From CAZNNH01 sp964574335 (GTDB lineage: Bacteria > Acidobacteriota > Vicinamibacteria > Fen-336): a stretch of DNA of 11,435 nucleotides. The notes beneath the pieces were generated by a model. That model had not been told where the DNA came from. It worked only from the letters and a program-made list of their open reading frames with translations, and did no database searches. How positions within the stretch are numbered: the stretch's first letter is position 1; each line of letters opens with the position of its first letter. Location: the NCBI GenBank assembly GCA_964574335.1, contig CAZNNH010000197.1, forward strand, positions 1 to 11,435, in the 5' to 3' direction. A program made the translations under genes and the position numbers. Shown here one piece after another: positions 1 through 6,944 of this stretch.

Positions 1-142
1 AAGTGAATTCGGTCGCCGCTATCAAGCGGGGGGCTCCCGCCCCCCGATCCCCTGGACCCGAACGGCACGCGGCGCCCGAAGTGAATTCGGTCGCCGCTAT
101 CAAGCGGGGGGCTCCCGCCCCCCGATCCCCCGGACCCGAACG
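1..142. repeat. Two tandem copies of a hairpin-bearing intergenic repeat
   Basis: Positions 1-64 and 79-142 are the same 64-base sequence with a single difference (T at 53, C at 131). The 14-base linker at 65-78 makes the period 78. Each copy starts with AAGTGAATTCGG and contains a perfect stem-loop: CGGGGGGC, loop TCCC, GCCCCCCG (27-46 in the first copy, 105-124 in the second). A smaller competing stem, CCGC/GCGG around TATCAA (16-29), overlaps it. No run of T follows the hairpin, so it is not a classic intrinsic terminator. A third copy lies at the other end of the window. The unit looks like a dispersed, REP-like intergenic element. I do not recognise a named family and see no transposase, inverted ends or target duplication. 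Confidence 0.9.
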
Positions 143-175
143 CGGAGACTTCCGACGTCGCGTCTAGCTCGTCCG

Positions 176-2545
176 GTGGTGGCCCTGCTCGGGCCGACCA
201 ACACTGGCAAGACCTACCTGGCGGTGGAGCGGATGCTCGCCCACCGCAGCGGGATGATCGGGTTCCCGCTGCGGCTGCTGGCCCGGGAAAACTACGACCG
301 GGTGGTGCGGCTCCAGGGAGAGGAGGCGGTGGCGCTGGTCACCGGCGAGGAGCGTATCGTGCCCCGGTCGGCGCGTTACTTCCTGTGCACCGTCGAGGCG
401 ATGCCCCTGGAGCGCCCGGTGGAGTTCCTGGCGGTGGACGAGGTCCAGCTCTGCGCCGACCGTGAGCGCGGCCACGTCTTCACCGATCGCCTGCTCCACG
501 CCCGGGGAGTGCACGAGACCATGCTGCTGGGGGCCGACACCATCCGCCCCCTGCTCAAGCGGCTGGTGCCGGAGGCGGAGACCATCGGTCGGCCACGCCT
601 GTCCACGCTCCGCTACGCCGAGCCCAAGAAGCTCGGCCAGCTTCCGAAGAAGAGCGCGGTGATCGCCTTCTCCGTGGCCTCCGTCTACGAGATCGCCGAG
701 CGGCTCCGGGTGCGGACCGGTGGTGCCGCCCTGGTCTTCGGGGCGCTGTCGCCGCGCACCCGCAACGCCCAGGTGGGGCTCTATGAGTCGGGCGAGGTCG
801 AGTACCTGGTGGCCACCGACGCCATCGGGATGGGGCTCAACCTCCAGATCGAGCACGTGGTCTTCACCGGCCTGGTCAAGTTCGACGGCCTCGGCCCACG
901 CTCGCTGAGCCCCGCCGAGGTGGCACAGATCGCTGGCCGGGCCGGGCGGCACACCAACGACGGGACCTTCGGCAGCACCGCCACGCTCGGGCCGCTGCCG
1001 CCTCCGCTGGTTGCGGCGGTGGAGAGCCACCGCTTCGAGCCGCTGCGGCGGATCCATTGGCGCAACCCGGAGCTGCGCTTCGACTCGCCACAGGCCTTGC
1101 TGCGGAGCCTCGAGCTGCGGCCCCCCGATCCGTGTCTGGTGAGGATGCGCCACGCCGACGACCAGCGGGCCCTCCGGGCCCTGGTCGGGGATCCTGAGGT
1201 GGCGCGGCTCTGCCGCTCTCCGGACGCGGTGCGCCTGCTGTGGGAGGTCTGCCAGGTGCCCGACTTCCGCAACGTGATGGACGAGGGACATGCCCGCCTG
1301 CTGGGACAGATCTACCGGCACCTGAACGCGCCGGCACGCCACCTGCCCGAGGACTGGGTGGCCGCCCAGGTGGCGGCCCTCGACCGCTGCGACGGGGACG
1401 TGGAGGCGCTGCTCTTCCGGATCGCGGGGATCCGCACCTGGACCTACGTTTCCCACCGCTCTGCGTGGCTGCCCGACGCCGCCCACTGGCAGGAACGCAC
1501 CCGGGCCGTCGAGGACCGTCTCTCGGACGCGCTCCACGAGCGGCTCACCCAGCAGTTCGTGGACCGGCGGGCGGCGGTGCTGGTGCGGCAGCCAGCAGGC
1601 GGCCTGCCCGCCGAGGTCACCGAAGCCGGCGAGGTGCTGATCCAGGGGCTCTTGGCCGGTCGGCTCGAGGGTTTCCGGTTCACGCCCGACCGCGAGGTGC
1701 GGGCCGAGTCGCGAGGCCTCCTGGCCGCCGCCAACCGGGCGCTCCGGGCGGGGATCCGCGACCGCGTCCTGCGCTTCCAGCAGGAGGACGACGCCGCGCT
1801 GGCGCTGTCGGTCAGCGGCCAGATCGCCTGGCGGGGCGCTCCCGTGGGTCGGCTGGTGGCCGGCGAGCAGGCGCTCTCGCCGGGCATCGAGGTGCTTCCC
1901 ACCGACCTGCTCGACGCCCCCATCCGGGAGGCGGTGAGGCGCCGGCTGACCCGCTGGCTCACCGACCACCTCTCGGCCACCCTCGAGCCGCTCGGCAAGG
2001 TCCGTGATGCCCCGGTCTCGCCGGCAGCCCGGGGTGTCGTCTTCAGCCTGGTCGAGGGGCTGGGCTCCGTGCCCCGCCACCAGGTGGCGCGCCAGCTCGC
2101 AGCCCTCGACCCTTCGGACCGCCGCCGGCTCTCGCAGCTCGGCGTGACCCTCGGACGGCGATCGGCGTTCCTGAGGCCGTTGCTGCGCCCCGAGAAGATG
2201 CGGCTGCGCTCCGTGCTGGCGGCCGTCCACCAGCGCCGGCGAGACCTGCCGCTGCCGGAGGGGCGGCCCTCCTGGCCTTGCGACGACAGCGTCCCGGTCT
2301 CCTACCTCCACGCCACCGGATACCTCAAGGTGGGCCTGCGAGCGATACGGATGGATCGCCTCGAGCACCTCCTGGCCGAGCTGCGCCGTGCCGAGCGCCG
2401 GGGGGAGCATCCGGCACGGCCCGAGCTGGCAGCGATCATCGGCTGCCGGCCAACGGAGCTCGATGCCGTCCTCGAGGGGCTGGACTACCATAGGACGGTC
2501 GAGGGCCGTCTGGAGCGCCGGCCCCGCTCGGCGCGGCGGAGATGA
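176..2545 (+). CDS. Suv3-type superfamily 2 RNA helicase
   Basis: This 789-residue protein is an SF2 helicase of the Suv3 type. The eukaryotic mitochondrial member unwinds RNA for the degradosome, and long relatives occur in alphaproteobacteria. Visible motifs are Walker A GPTNTGKT (residues 6-13), TVEAMP (72-77), motif II DEVQ (88-91) followed by the family-typical ADRERGHVFTDRLLHARG, motif V VATDAIGMG (212-220) and motif VI QIAGRAGR (251-258). The long C-terminal part, including SYLHATGYLKVG, resembles the extended tail of the bacterial relatives rather than a known catalytic domain. Function is inferred as ATP-dependent RNA or RNA/DNA unwinding. The start is uncertain: GTG at 176 (or GTG at 179) puts the P-loop almost at the N-terminus, no Shine-Dalgarno sequence precedes it, there is no in-frame ATG upstream, and the frame stays open back through the repeat. 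A few N-terminal residues or an unusual start may be missed. Confidence 0.85.
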   Translation: MVALLGPTNTGKTYLAVERMLAHRSGMIGFPLRLLARENYDRVVRLQGEEAVALVTGEERIVPRSARYFLCTVEAMPLERPVEFLAVDEVQLCADRERGHVFTDRLLHARGVHETMLLGADTIRPLLKRLVPEAETIGRPRLSTLRYAEPKKLGQLPKKSAVIAFSVASVYEIAERLRVRTGGAALVFGALSPRTRNAQVGLYESGEVEYLVATDAIGMGLNLQIEHVVFTGLVKFDGLGPRSLSPAEVAQIAGRAGRHTNDGTFGSTATLGPLPPPLVAAVESHRFEPLRRIHWRNPELRFDSPQALLRSLELRPPDPCLVRMRHADDQRALRALVGDPEVARLCRSPDAVRLLWEVCQVPDFRNVMDEGHARLLGQIYRHLNAPARHLPEDWVAAQVAALDRCDGDVEALLFRIAGIRTWTYVSHRSAWLPDAAHWQERTRAVEDRLSDALHERLTQQFVDRRAAVLVRQPAGGLPAEVTEAGEVLIQGLLAGRLEGFRFTPDREVRAESRGLLAAANRALRAGIRDRVLRFQQEDDAALALSVSGQIAWRGAPVGRLVAGEQALSPGIEVLPTDLLDAPIREAVRRRLTRWLTDHLSATLEPLGKVRDAPVSPAARGVVFSLVEGLGSVPRHQVARQLAALDPSDRRRLSQLGVTLGRRSAFLRPLLRPEKMRLRSVLAAVHQRRRDLPLPEGRPSWPCDDSVPVSYLHATGYLKVGLRAIRMDRLEHLLAELRRAERRGEHPARPELAAIIGCRPTELDAVLEGLDYHRTVEGRLERRPRSARRR

Positions 2546-2592
2546 CCACCTCTCATCCCGGCGGCCGCCTTCCGCAGGCCGTGCTTTCGGCG

Positions 2593-2619
2593 TAAGATCG
2601 CGTCGCGCCTGCTGAGGAG
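2593..2619 (+). promoter_or_regulatory. Possible -10 box and ribosome binding site of the sensor gene
   Basis: TAAGAT (2593-2598) fits a -10 element. The matching -35 position (2570-2575, TTCCGC) is poor. GAGGAG (2614-2619) lies four bases before the ATG at 2624 and is a clear Shine-Dalgarno sequence that fixes this start. The 78-base gap after the helicase suggests the sensor can be transcribed on its own. Confidence 0.4.
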
Positions 2620-2623
2620 TCCG

Positions 2624-4309
2624 ATGAGCTCCACGGTCCTCGTTGCCACCAGCGATTCCGCAGCCCGTGAGCTGATGGCGCGGGCCGTCACCCTGAGCCG
2701 CGTCGACGTCCTCTTCGCCGCCGATGGCGTCGAGGCGCTGGCCCTGGCCCGGCGGCAGGCCCCCGACCTGGTGCTGCTCGACAACTTCCTGGCGGTGCTC
2801 GACGGCACCTCCACCTGTGCCCGAATCCGCAACCTCAACATCGCCCGGCAGCCGGTGATCCTGCTGGCGGGCGTGACCAGCGAGCGTATGGCCGACCAGG
2901 CGTTCGAGGTGGGCGCCGACGACGTGCTGCGCAAGCCGCTCCACGTGGCGGAGATCCGCCAGCGGGTGGCGAGCCTCCTGGAGCGGCGGCGGACCGAGGA
3001 CCGGCTGCGGCTCCTGGAGCGGTCGATGGAGCACGCCATGAGCGGCATCACCATCCTGGACGGCCGCTCCGCCGAGTGGCCGGTCCGTTACGTCAACGCC
3101 ACCTTCGCCCGGATGACGGGCTACAGCAAGGAAGAGCTGCTCGACCGCAACCTGCGGCTGCTGGTGGGTCCGGAGACCGATGTGGCGGCGCTCGGCGAGA
3201 TGCGCGAGGCGATGGCCCATGGGCGGCCGTGCCGGACCGTGATCAAGAACTACCGCAAGGACGGGTCGACCTTCTGGAACGAGCTCTCGCTGGCGCCGGT
3301 GCGGGACGAGGCCGGGCTCTTGGCCTATTGGGTCGGGATCCAGACCGACGCCAGCGTGCGGGTGCGGGCGGGGGAGCTCGCGCTCGCGCAGCAGGAGCTG
3401 GAGGAGAAGGTCGAGCAGCACTCCCAGGAGCTGCGCCTGGCGCTGGCGCGGCTCGAGCGGCGACGCCGCTTCACCGAGACCATCCTCGACGCCTTGACCA
3501 GCGGGGTGATCACCACCGACGCGGTGGGCCGAGTCTCGTTCGCCAACGACAAGGCGCTCACCACCCTCCAGATGGGACTCTCGGACTGCCTGGGTCTACC
3601 GCTTCAGGAGGTGCTGGGAGACCACGAGGACCTGGTGGCGCTGCTGGAGCCGGCGGTGGGCCAGGGGGTCCGCTCCGCCCCGTGCCTGCTGCAGGCCCCC
3701 TCCGGGGTCAGCAGACACGTGGAGCTCACCGTCGTCGACGCCCCCGAGGATCTGCGTGAGGAGCTCGGTCGCGTCCTCTCCTTCCGCGAGGTCGTGGCCG
3801 CGGCGGCTCCGGGGCGGGAGGCCATGTCCACCCCGGCAGTGGAGGCGCCACCGGTGGGCGAGAGGGTCGTGCTGCCGCCACAGTCGCTGCTCCGTCAGGC
3901 GATGACGCTGCTGCAGCCAAGGCATCTGGCCGGGCGCCGTCCCCTGTTGGCCAACCCGATGCTGGAGCTGCCGGCGGTGGCCGTCGACGAGAGGCCGGTG
4001 GTCGAGGCGCTCCTCGGTGTGCTGGAGGTGGGCGTGGGGCTGGTGGGCCCGTCGGGTCGGCTCCGCGTGCGCCTCAGGCCTCCCAGCGAGGTGGCGAGCG
4101 AAGAGGACGCCTCTCCGCGGGTCGGAATCGAGATCTGTGGGGAAGACGCGGACTCGGCGGCGGCCGCGGCGGAAGGCCTGCCGGAGGCCGAGGGCCACCT
4201 GGCGATCGTGCGCAAGCTGCTCGAGACCTCGGACGGCCAGCTTGAGACCTCGGGCCCGGACGTTCCTGGCTGGCGTCTGACCGTCCTGCTGCCCGCCAGC
4301 CCCGATTGA
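2624..4309 (+). CDS. REC-LOV-coiled coil-PAS-pseudokinase signalling protein
   Basis: The 561-residue protein is soluble (no signal peptide or membrane segment) and modular. Residues 3-120 are a receiver domain with the phospho-acceptor Asp53 and Lys104; the metal-binding acidic pair is replaced by Thr9-Ser10 and the switch Thr/Ser by Ala82. Residues 127-243 are a LOV-type PAS domain: YVNATFARMTGYS, then GPETD, NYRKDG and FWNELSLAPVRDE. The flavin contacts Asn176, Arg178, Arg194, Asn209, Asn219 and Gln240 are kept. The adduct Cys is Leu177 and the following Gln is Val181. Residues 245-285 form a coiled coil and 283-390 a second PAS. Residues 418-557 look like a histidine-kinase ATPase domain (LLRQAMTLLQP, LAIVRKLLE, RLTVLLP) without N-box Asn, DxGxG or GxGxG, and without an H-box. 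The role is probably non-catalytic sensing, dimerisation or scaffolding; its partner is unknown. No kinase or output gene is adjacent. Confidence 0.88.
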   Translation: MSSTVLVATSDSAARELMARAVTLSRVDVLFAADGVEALALARRQAPDLVLLDNFLAVLDGTSTCARIRNLNIARQPVILLAGVTSERMADQAFEVGADDVLRKPLHVAEIRQRVASLLERRRTEDRLRLLERSMEHAMSGITILDGRSAEWPVRYVNATFARMTGYSKEELLDRNLRLLVGPETDVAALGEMREAMAHGRPCRTVIKNYRKDGSTFWNELSLAPVRDEAGLLAYWVGIQTDASVRVRAGELALAQQELEEKVEQHSQELRLALARLERRRRFTETILDALTSGVITTDAVGRVSFANDKALTTLQMGLSDCLGLPLQEVLGDHEDLVALLEPAVGQGVRSAPCLLQAPSGVSRHVELTVVDAPEDLREELGRVLSFREVVAAAAPGREAMSTPAVEAPPVGERVVLPPQSLLRQAMTLLQPRHLAGRRPLLANPMLELPAVAVDERPVVEALLGVLEVGVGLVGPSGRLRVRLRPPSEVASEEDASPRVGIEICGEDADSAAAAAEGLPEAEGHLAIVRKLLETSDGQLETSGPDVPGWRLTVLLPASPD

Positions 4310-4330
4310 CCCTCGAAGCGTGCGTCCCGA

Positions 4331-4819
4331 TCAGGCGAACGGGGGGTGAGCCCGGCCGCCGGCCTGGTCGGGTTCGAGGATCTGGGTCAAGTGGTGGCGC
4401 AGGTGGCGCAGGTAGTCCCTCACGATGAACCCGAGGGCCAGGACGCTGCTGTCGCCGATCCGGCAGGGAGTCGACTCACGCTCGGCGGGGATCCTCCGGA
4501 TCACCTGGACCAGGTGCCGGTTGAGCTGGGCCCACAGCAAGACGAGGTCCTCCCAGGGACGCTCCTGGTAGCCGCCGGCGGCCACCCAGTGCGGCTGGTC
4601 GTAGTCGGGAAACCGCAGCTCCCCGCCCTGCTGGCCCCGCACGAACCGGTGCACGTTGTTGAGCGCCGAGTCGATCAGGTGGCCGAGCACCTGCTTGCTC
4701 GACCACTTCCCCTCGGCCCACGGAAGCTGGCTCTGGCTCTCGGTGACGGCCTGCAGGCGCGGGACGGATCGCTCCAGCTCATCCAGCAGGTCGCTGGCCA
4801 CGTCGGCGAGAGGACCCAT
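4331..4819 (-). CDS. DinB-fold (DinB/YfiT-like) putative metal-dependent protein
   Basis: The 162-residue protein fits the DinB four-helix-bundle superfamily, whose members bind a divalent metal through three His and include thiol transferases and many uncharacterised stress proteins. The sequence shows WSSKQVLGHLIDSALNN with His47 and, near the C-terminus, YLRHLRHHL with His139 and His143, the usual H / HxxxH triad. Length is normal for the family. It is the last gene of the minus-strand cluster, 32 bases downstream of the hydrolase. Its own -35/-10 pair lies in that gap and the ATG at 4819 has no Shine-Dalgarno sequence, so it may be expressed separately as a leaderless message. It converges with the sensor gene, 21 bases apart. 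Substrate unknown. Confidence 0.85.
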   Translation of the reverse strand: MGPLADVASDLLDELERSVPRLQAVTESQSQLPWAEGKWSSKQVLGHLIDSALNNVHRFVRGQQGGELRFPDYDQPHWVAAGGYQERPWEDLVLLWAQLNRHLVQVIRRIPAERESTPCRIGDSSVLALGFIVRDYLRHLRHHLTQILEPDQAGGRAHPPFA

Positions 4820-4825
4820 CAGATC

Positions 4826-4855
4826 AGACTACGCGATCTGCCGCCGCCCGATCAA
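4826..4855 (-). promoter_or_regulatory. Candidate promoter of the DinB-fold gene, leaderless
   Basis: Read on the minus strand, TTGATC (4855-4850) and TAGTCT (4831-4826) are separated by 18 bases. The final T of the -10 box lies at -7 relative to the A of the start codon, so transcription would begin at or next to the ATG. The -35 box overlaps the stop codon of the upstream hydrolase gene. This is a pattern match only. Confidence 0.5.
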
Positions 4856-5829
4856 CGAGCCATCTCCTCCACGAACGCGAGCGCCCGCTCGGCCGCCCAG
4901 AAGCGCCCCGGTGCCGCCGTGGACGCGACGAAGCCCACGTGTCCCCCGGTTCGGAGCGACTCGAGCCGGACGCTTCCGTCCACCGGGAGTGGCCATCGGG
5001 TGACCGAGTCGATCGGGATCATCGGGTCGTCCTCCGCCGCCAGCAGCAGCGTCGGCCGGTCGATCCGGTGGAGGTGGGGACCCGCGCTGGAGCGGGCGTA
5101 GTAGTCGGCGGAGCTGGCCCAGCCGCCATACGGGGCGGTGATCGCGTCGTCGTACTCCCGTACCGTCCGCGGGCCCTGATCCAGGCCGAACGCATATCGC
5201 CCGGCGCTGCGCCGCTGGATTGATCGGTAGTCGCGGCGCAGCTTGAACATGAAGTAGCGCTGGTAGGCCCAGTTGGAGGGTCGCTCCAGGGCGTCGGTGC
5301 AGGCGGCCAGGTCGAGCGGGGGCGAGACGGCCACAGCCGAACGGAGCGCCGCAGGGACGTGCTCGCCAAGGCGGGCCAGGCAGAGCAGCAGCAGGCTCGC
5401 CCCCAGCGAGAAGCCCACCGCGAAGAGGCGCTCCACGCGGTGTCCCACCGCATCGAGCACCGCCAGCAGGTCCTGGTCCAGACCGGCGTTGTAGAGCCGG
5501 GGACACAGCTCCGCTGAAGCGCCCGCTCCCCGCATGTTCATGCGCAGAACGTGATAGCCACGTTCCCAGGCGAGGGCGCCGGTAGCCACCACGTAGCTCG
5601 AGCGGTCGTCGCCTCCCAGCCCGTGGACGATCAGCAGGGCTGGCCGCGCCCCCGCCGCGCGCGGTTGCCACGAGGCCCGCACCAGCAGCCGGACGCCGTC
5701 CTCGCCGTCCACCGCCAGGTCCTCGGTGGGTGGCTCCCAGGACAGCCCACGTCGCACGAGGAAGCCGAGAAGCGTCTGGCGGTGGCCCCCCACCGCCATT
5801 GGGTGGGGCTCGAACCGGCGCCACGCCAC
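4852..5829 (-). CDS. YheT/ABHD-type alpha/beta hydrolase
   Basis: The 325-residue protein belongs to the YheT family of serine hydrolases (relatives of ABHD1/3, esterase or lipase-like; bacterial substrate generally unknown). It has the family entry motif GGHRQTLLGFLVRR (14-27), the oxyanion-region HGLGG (69-73), RMNMRGAGAS (96-105), the nucleophile elbow GFSLGAS with Ser141, an acid in AAEDDP (Asp267 or Asp268) and the catalytic His297 in TGGHVGF. No signal peptide is seen, so it is probably cytoplasmic. I chose GTG at 5829: it lies 7 bases after the dehydrogenase stop, has GAGGG a little upstream, and gives the normal family N-terminus. The frame stays open to an ATG at 5916, which would overlap the dehydrogenase by about 80 bases and add non-family sequence. 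ATG at 5799 would cut close to GGHRQT. It is co-oriented and probably cotranscribed with the dehydrogenase. Confidence 0.88.
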   Translation of the reverse strand: MAWRRFEPHPMAVGGHRQTLLGFLVRRGLSWEPPTEDLAVDGEDGVRLLVRASWQPRAAGARPALLIVHGLGGDDRSSYVVATGALAWERGYHVLRMNMRGAGASAELCPRLYNAGLDQDLLAVLDAVGHRVERLFAVGFSLGASLLLLCLARLGEHVPAALRSAVAVSPPLDLAACTDALERPSNWAYQRYFMFKLRRDYRSIQRRSAGRYAFGLDQGPRTVREYDDAITAPYGGWASSADYYARSSAGPHLHRIDRPTLLLAAEDDPMIPIDSVTRWPLPVDGSVRLESLRTGGHVGFVASTAAPGRFWAAERALAFVEEMAR

Positions 5830-5836
5830 TGCTGGG

Positions 5837-6871
5837 TCAGCCCTCGTGCCGGAGCACGATCTTGCCGAACTGCCGCGAGCCCTCGAGGATCTCGTGGGCC
5901 AGCCGTGCCTCGGCAAGGGGGAGGACGCGGTCCACCACCGGGCGCAAGCGTCCGGCGAAGAAGTGCTCGGCCACCGTCAGTAGCTCGGACTTGTAGCCCA
6001 TGAAGGAGCCGAGAAGGGAGAGCTGCTTGGCGAAGAGGTGGGGCAGCGAGGTCATCCCCAAGGGTCCGGTGGTGGCGCCGCAGGTCACCAGGCGGCCCCG
6101 GCGGGCCAGGGCCAGGACCGAACGCTCCCAGGTGGCCGCCCCCACGTGCTCGAAGACCACGTCGGCGCCCCGCTTGTCGGTGATCCGTCGCACCTCGGCC
6201 ACCACGTCCTGGGCGTGATGGTTGAGGACGTGGTGAGCGCCCAGCTCCCGGGCCTGCTCCAGCTTGGCCTCGGCCCCGGCGGTGGCGATGACCTGGGCGC
6301 CGAGGATCCGGGCGATCTGCACCGCCGCCATCCCCACGCCGCTGCCGGCGGCCCAGATCAGCACGTGCTCGTCCGGGCGCAGGCCGGCTCGGGTCACCAG
6401 CATGTGCCACGCGGTGAGGAAGACCAGCGGGAAGGCGGCGGCTGGCTCGAAGCCGATCGAGTCGGGGAGCGGGATCAGGTTTGCCACCGGACACACCACC
6501 AAACCGCCATAGCCCCCGGGCCGGTGGTGTCCGAGGATCCGGTAGTCGTGGCACGAGCTGTCCTCGCCCGACAGACAGGCGCGGCAACGACCGCAGGAGG
6601 TCCCCGGCGAGAGCATCACCCGCTGGCCGACCGCGATCCCGGCGAACGGTCCTCCGAGTCTCTCCACCTCACCCGCGATGTCGCTGCCCGGTACGTGGGG
6701 GAAGCGGAGCTCGAGGCCCGGCAGGCCACGACGGGTCCACAGGTCGAGGTGGTTGAGGGCGCAGGCGCGCACCCGCACCCGCGCCTCGCCCGGGCCGGGG
6801 GACGGGTCGGGCAGCTCCCGAAGCGCGAGCACCTCGGGTCCCCCATACCGGTCGATCGCCACGGCTAACAT
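5837..6871 (-). CDS. Medium-chain dehydrogenase/reductase (zinc-ADH-like, no catalytic zinc site)
   Basis: The 344-residue protein is an NAD(P)H-dependent oxidoreductase of the MDR superfamily. It closely matches the Zn_ADH_like1 subgroup in RACALNHLDLWTRRG (35-49), FLTAWHMLVTRAGLRP (151-166), the Rossmann motif GSGVG (176-180) and the late EHVGAATWE and GRLVTCGATTG stretches. The structural zinc lobe is intact (Cys93, Cys96, Cys99, Cys107). The usual catalytic-zinc Cys and His positions are occupied by the ALNHLD and GSD stretches, so it is more likely a quinone- or enone-reductase-like enzyme than a true alcohol dehydrogenase; the substrate is unknown. ATG at 6871 gives the family N-terminus; a longer open frame to 6946 would overlap ftsE. 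It is the first gene of a cluster with the hydrolase and the DinB-fold protein and is divergent from ftsE. Confidence 0.93.
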   Translation of the reverse strand: MLAVAIDRYGGPEVLALRELPDPSPGPGEARVRVRACALNHLDLWTRRGLPGLELRFPHVPGSDIAGEVERLGGPFAGIAVGQRVMLSPGTSCGRCRACLSGEDSSCHDYRILGHHRPGGYGGLVVCPVANLIPLPDSIGFEPAAAFPLVFLTAWHMLVTRAGLRPDEHVLIWAAGSGVGMAAVQIARILGAQVIATAGAEAKLEQARELGAHHVLNHHAQDVVAEVRRITDKRGADVVFEHVGAATWERSVLALARRGRLVTCGATTGPLGMTSLPHLFAKQLSLLGSFMGYKSELLTVAEHFFAGRLRPVVDRVLPLAEARLAHEILEGSRQFGKIVLRHEG

Positions 6872-6920
6872 GTCGCACCCCGGAGAGCCGGACGAGATAC
6901 CTATTTCCGCCGGAGTTGGG

Positions 6921-6926
6921 TATTGT
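6921..6926 (+). promoter_or_regulatory. Possible -10 box of ftsE
   Basis: TATTGT at this place would start transcription about 12 bases before the ftsE ATG. No convincing -35 box is present and no Shine-Dalgarno sequence precedes the ATG. The 73-base gap (6872-6944) between the divergent dehydrogenase and ftsE is locally AT-richer and must hold both promoters; I could not identify the minus-strand one. Confidence 0.3.
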
Positions 6927-6944
6927 GTCCCCGGTCTTCTTGCC

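Noticed and set aside
27..46. Repeat hairpin as an intrinsic terminator
   Set aside because: The stem is strong, but it is followed by GATCCCC rather than a T-run, so Rho-independent termination is not supported.
1..142. CRISPR array or insertion-sequence end
   Set aside because: Only two adjacent units with a 14-base linker, no variable spacers of CRISPR size, no terminal inverted repeats and no transposase.
164..3421. A 1085-codon open frame on the minus strand, antisense to the helicase and sensor genes
   Set aside because: It spans two well-supported + strand genes and the gap between them. Its composition (rich in His, Arg, Pro, Gln, Gly) is that of a GC-rich antisense shadow, and no family motif is visible.
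5830..5916. Extended N-terminus of the YheT-type hydrolase from ATG 5916
   Set aside because: The extra 29 residues are Arg/Ser-rich, overlap the dehydrogenase coding end and have no family counterpart; GTG 5829 fits better.
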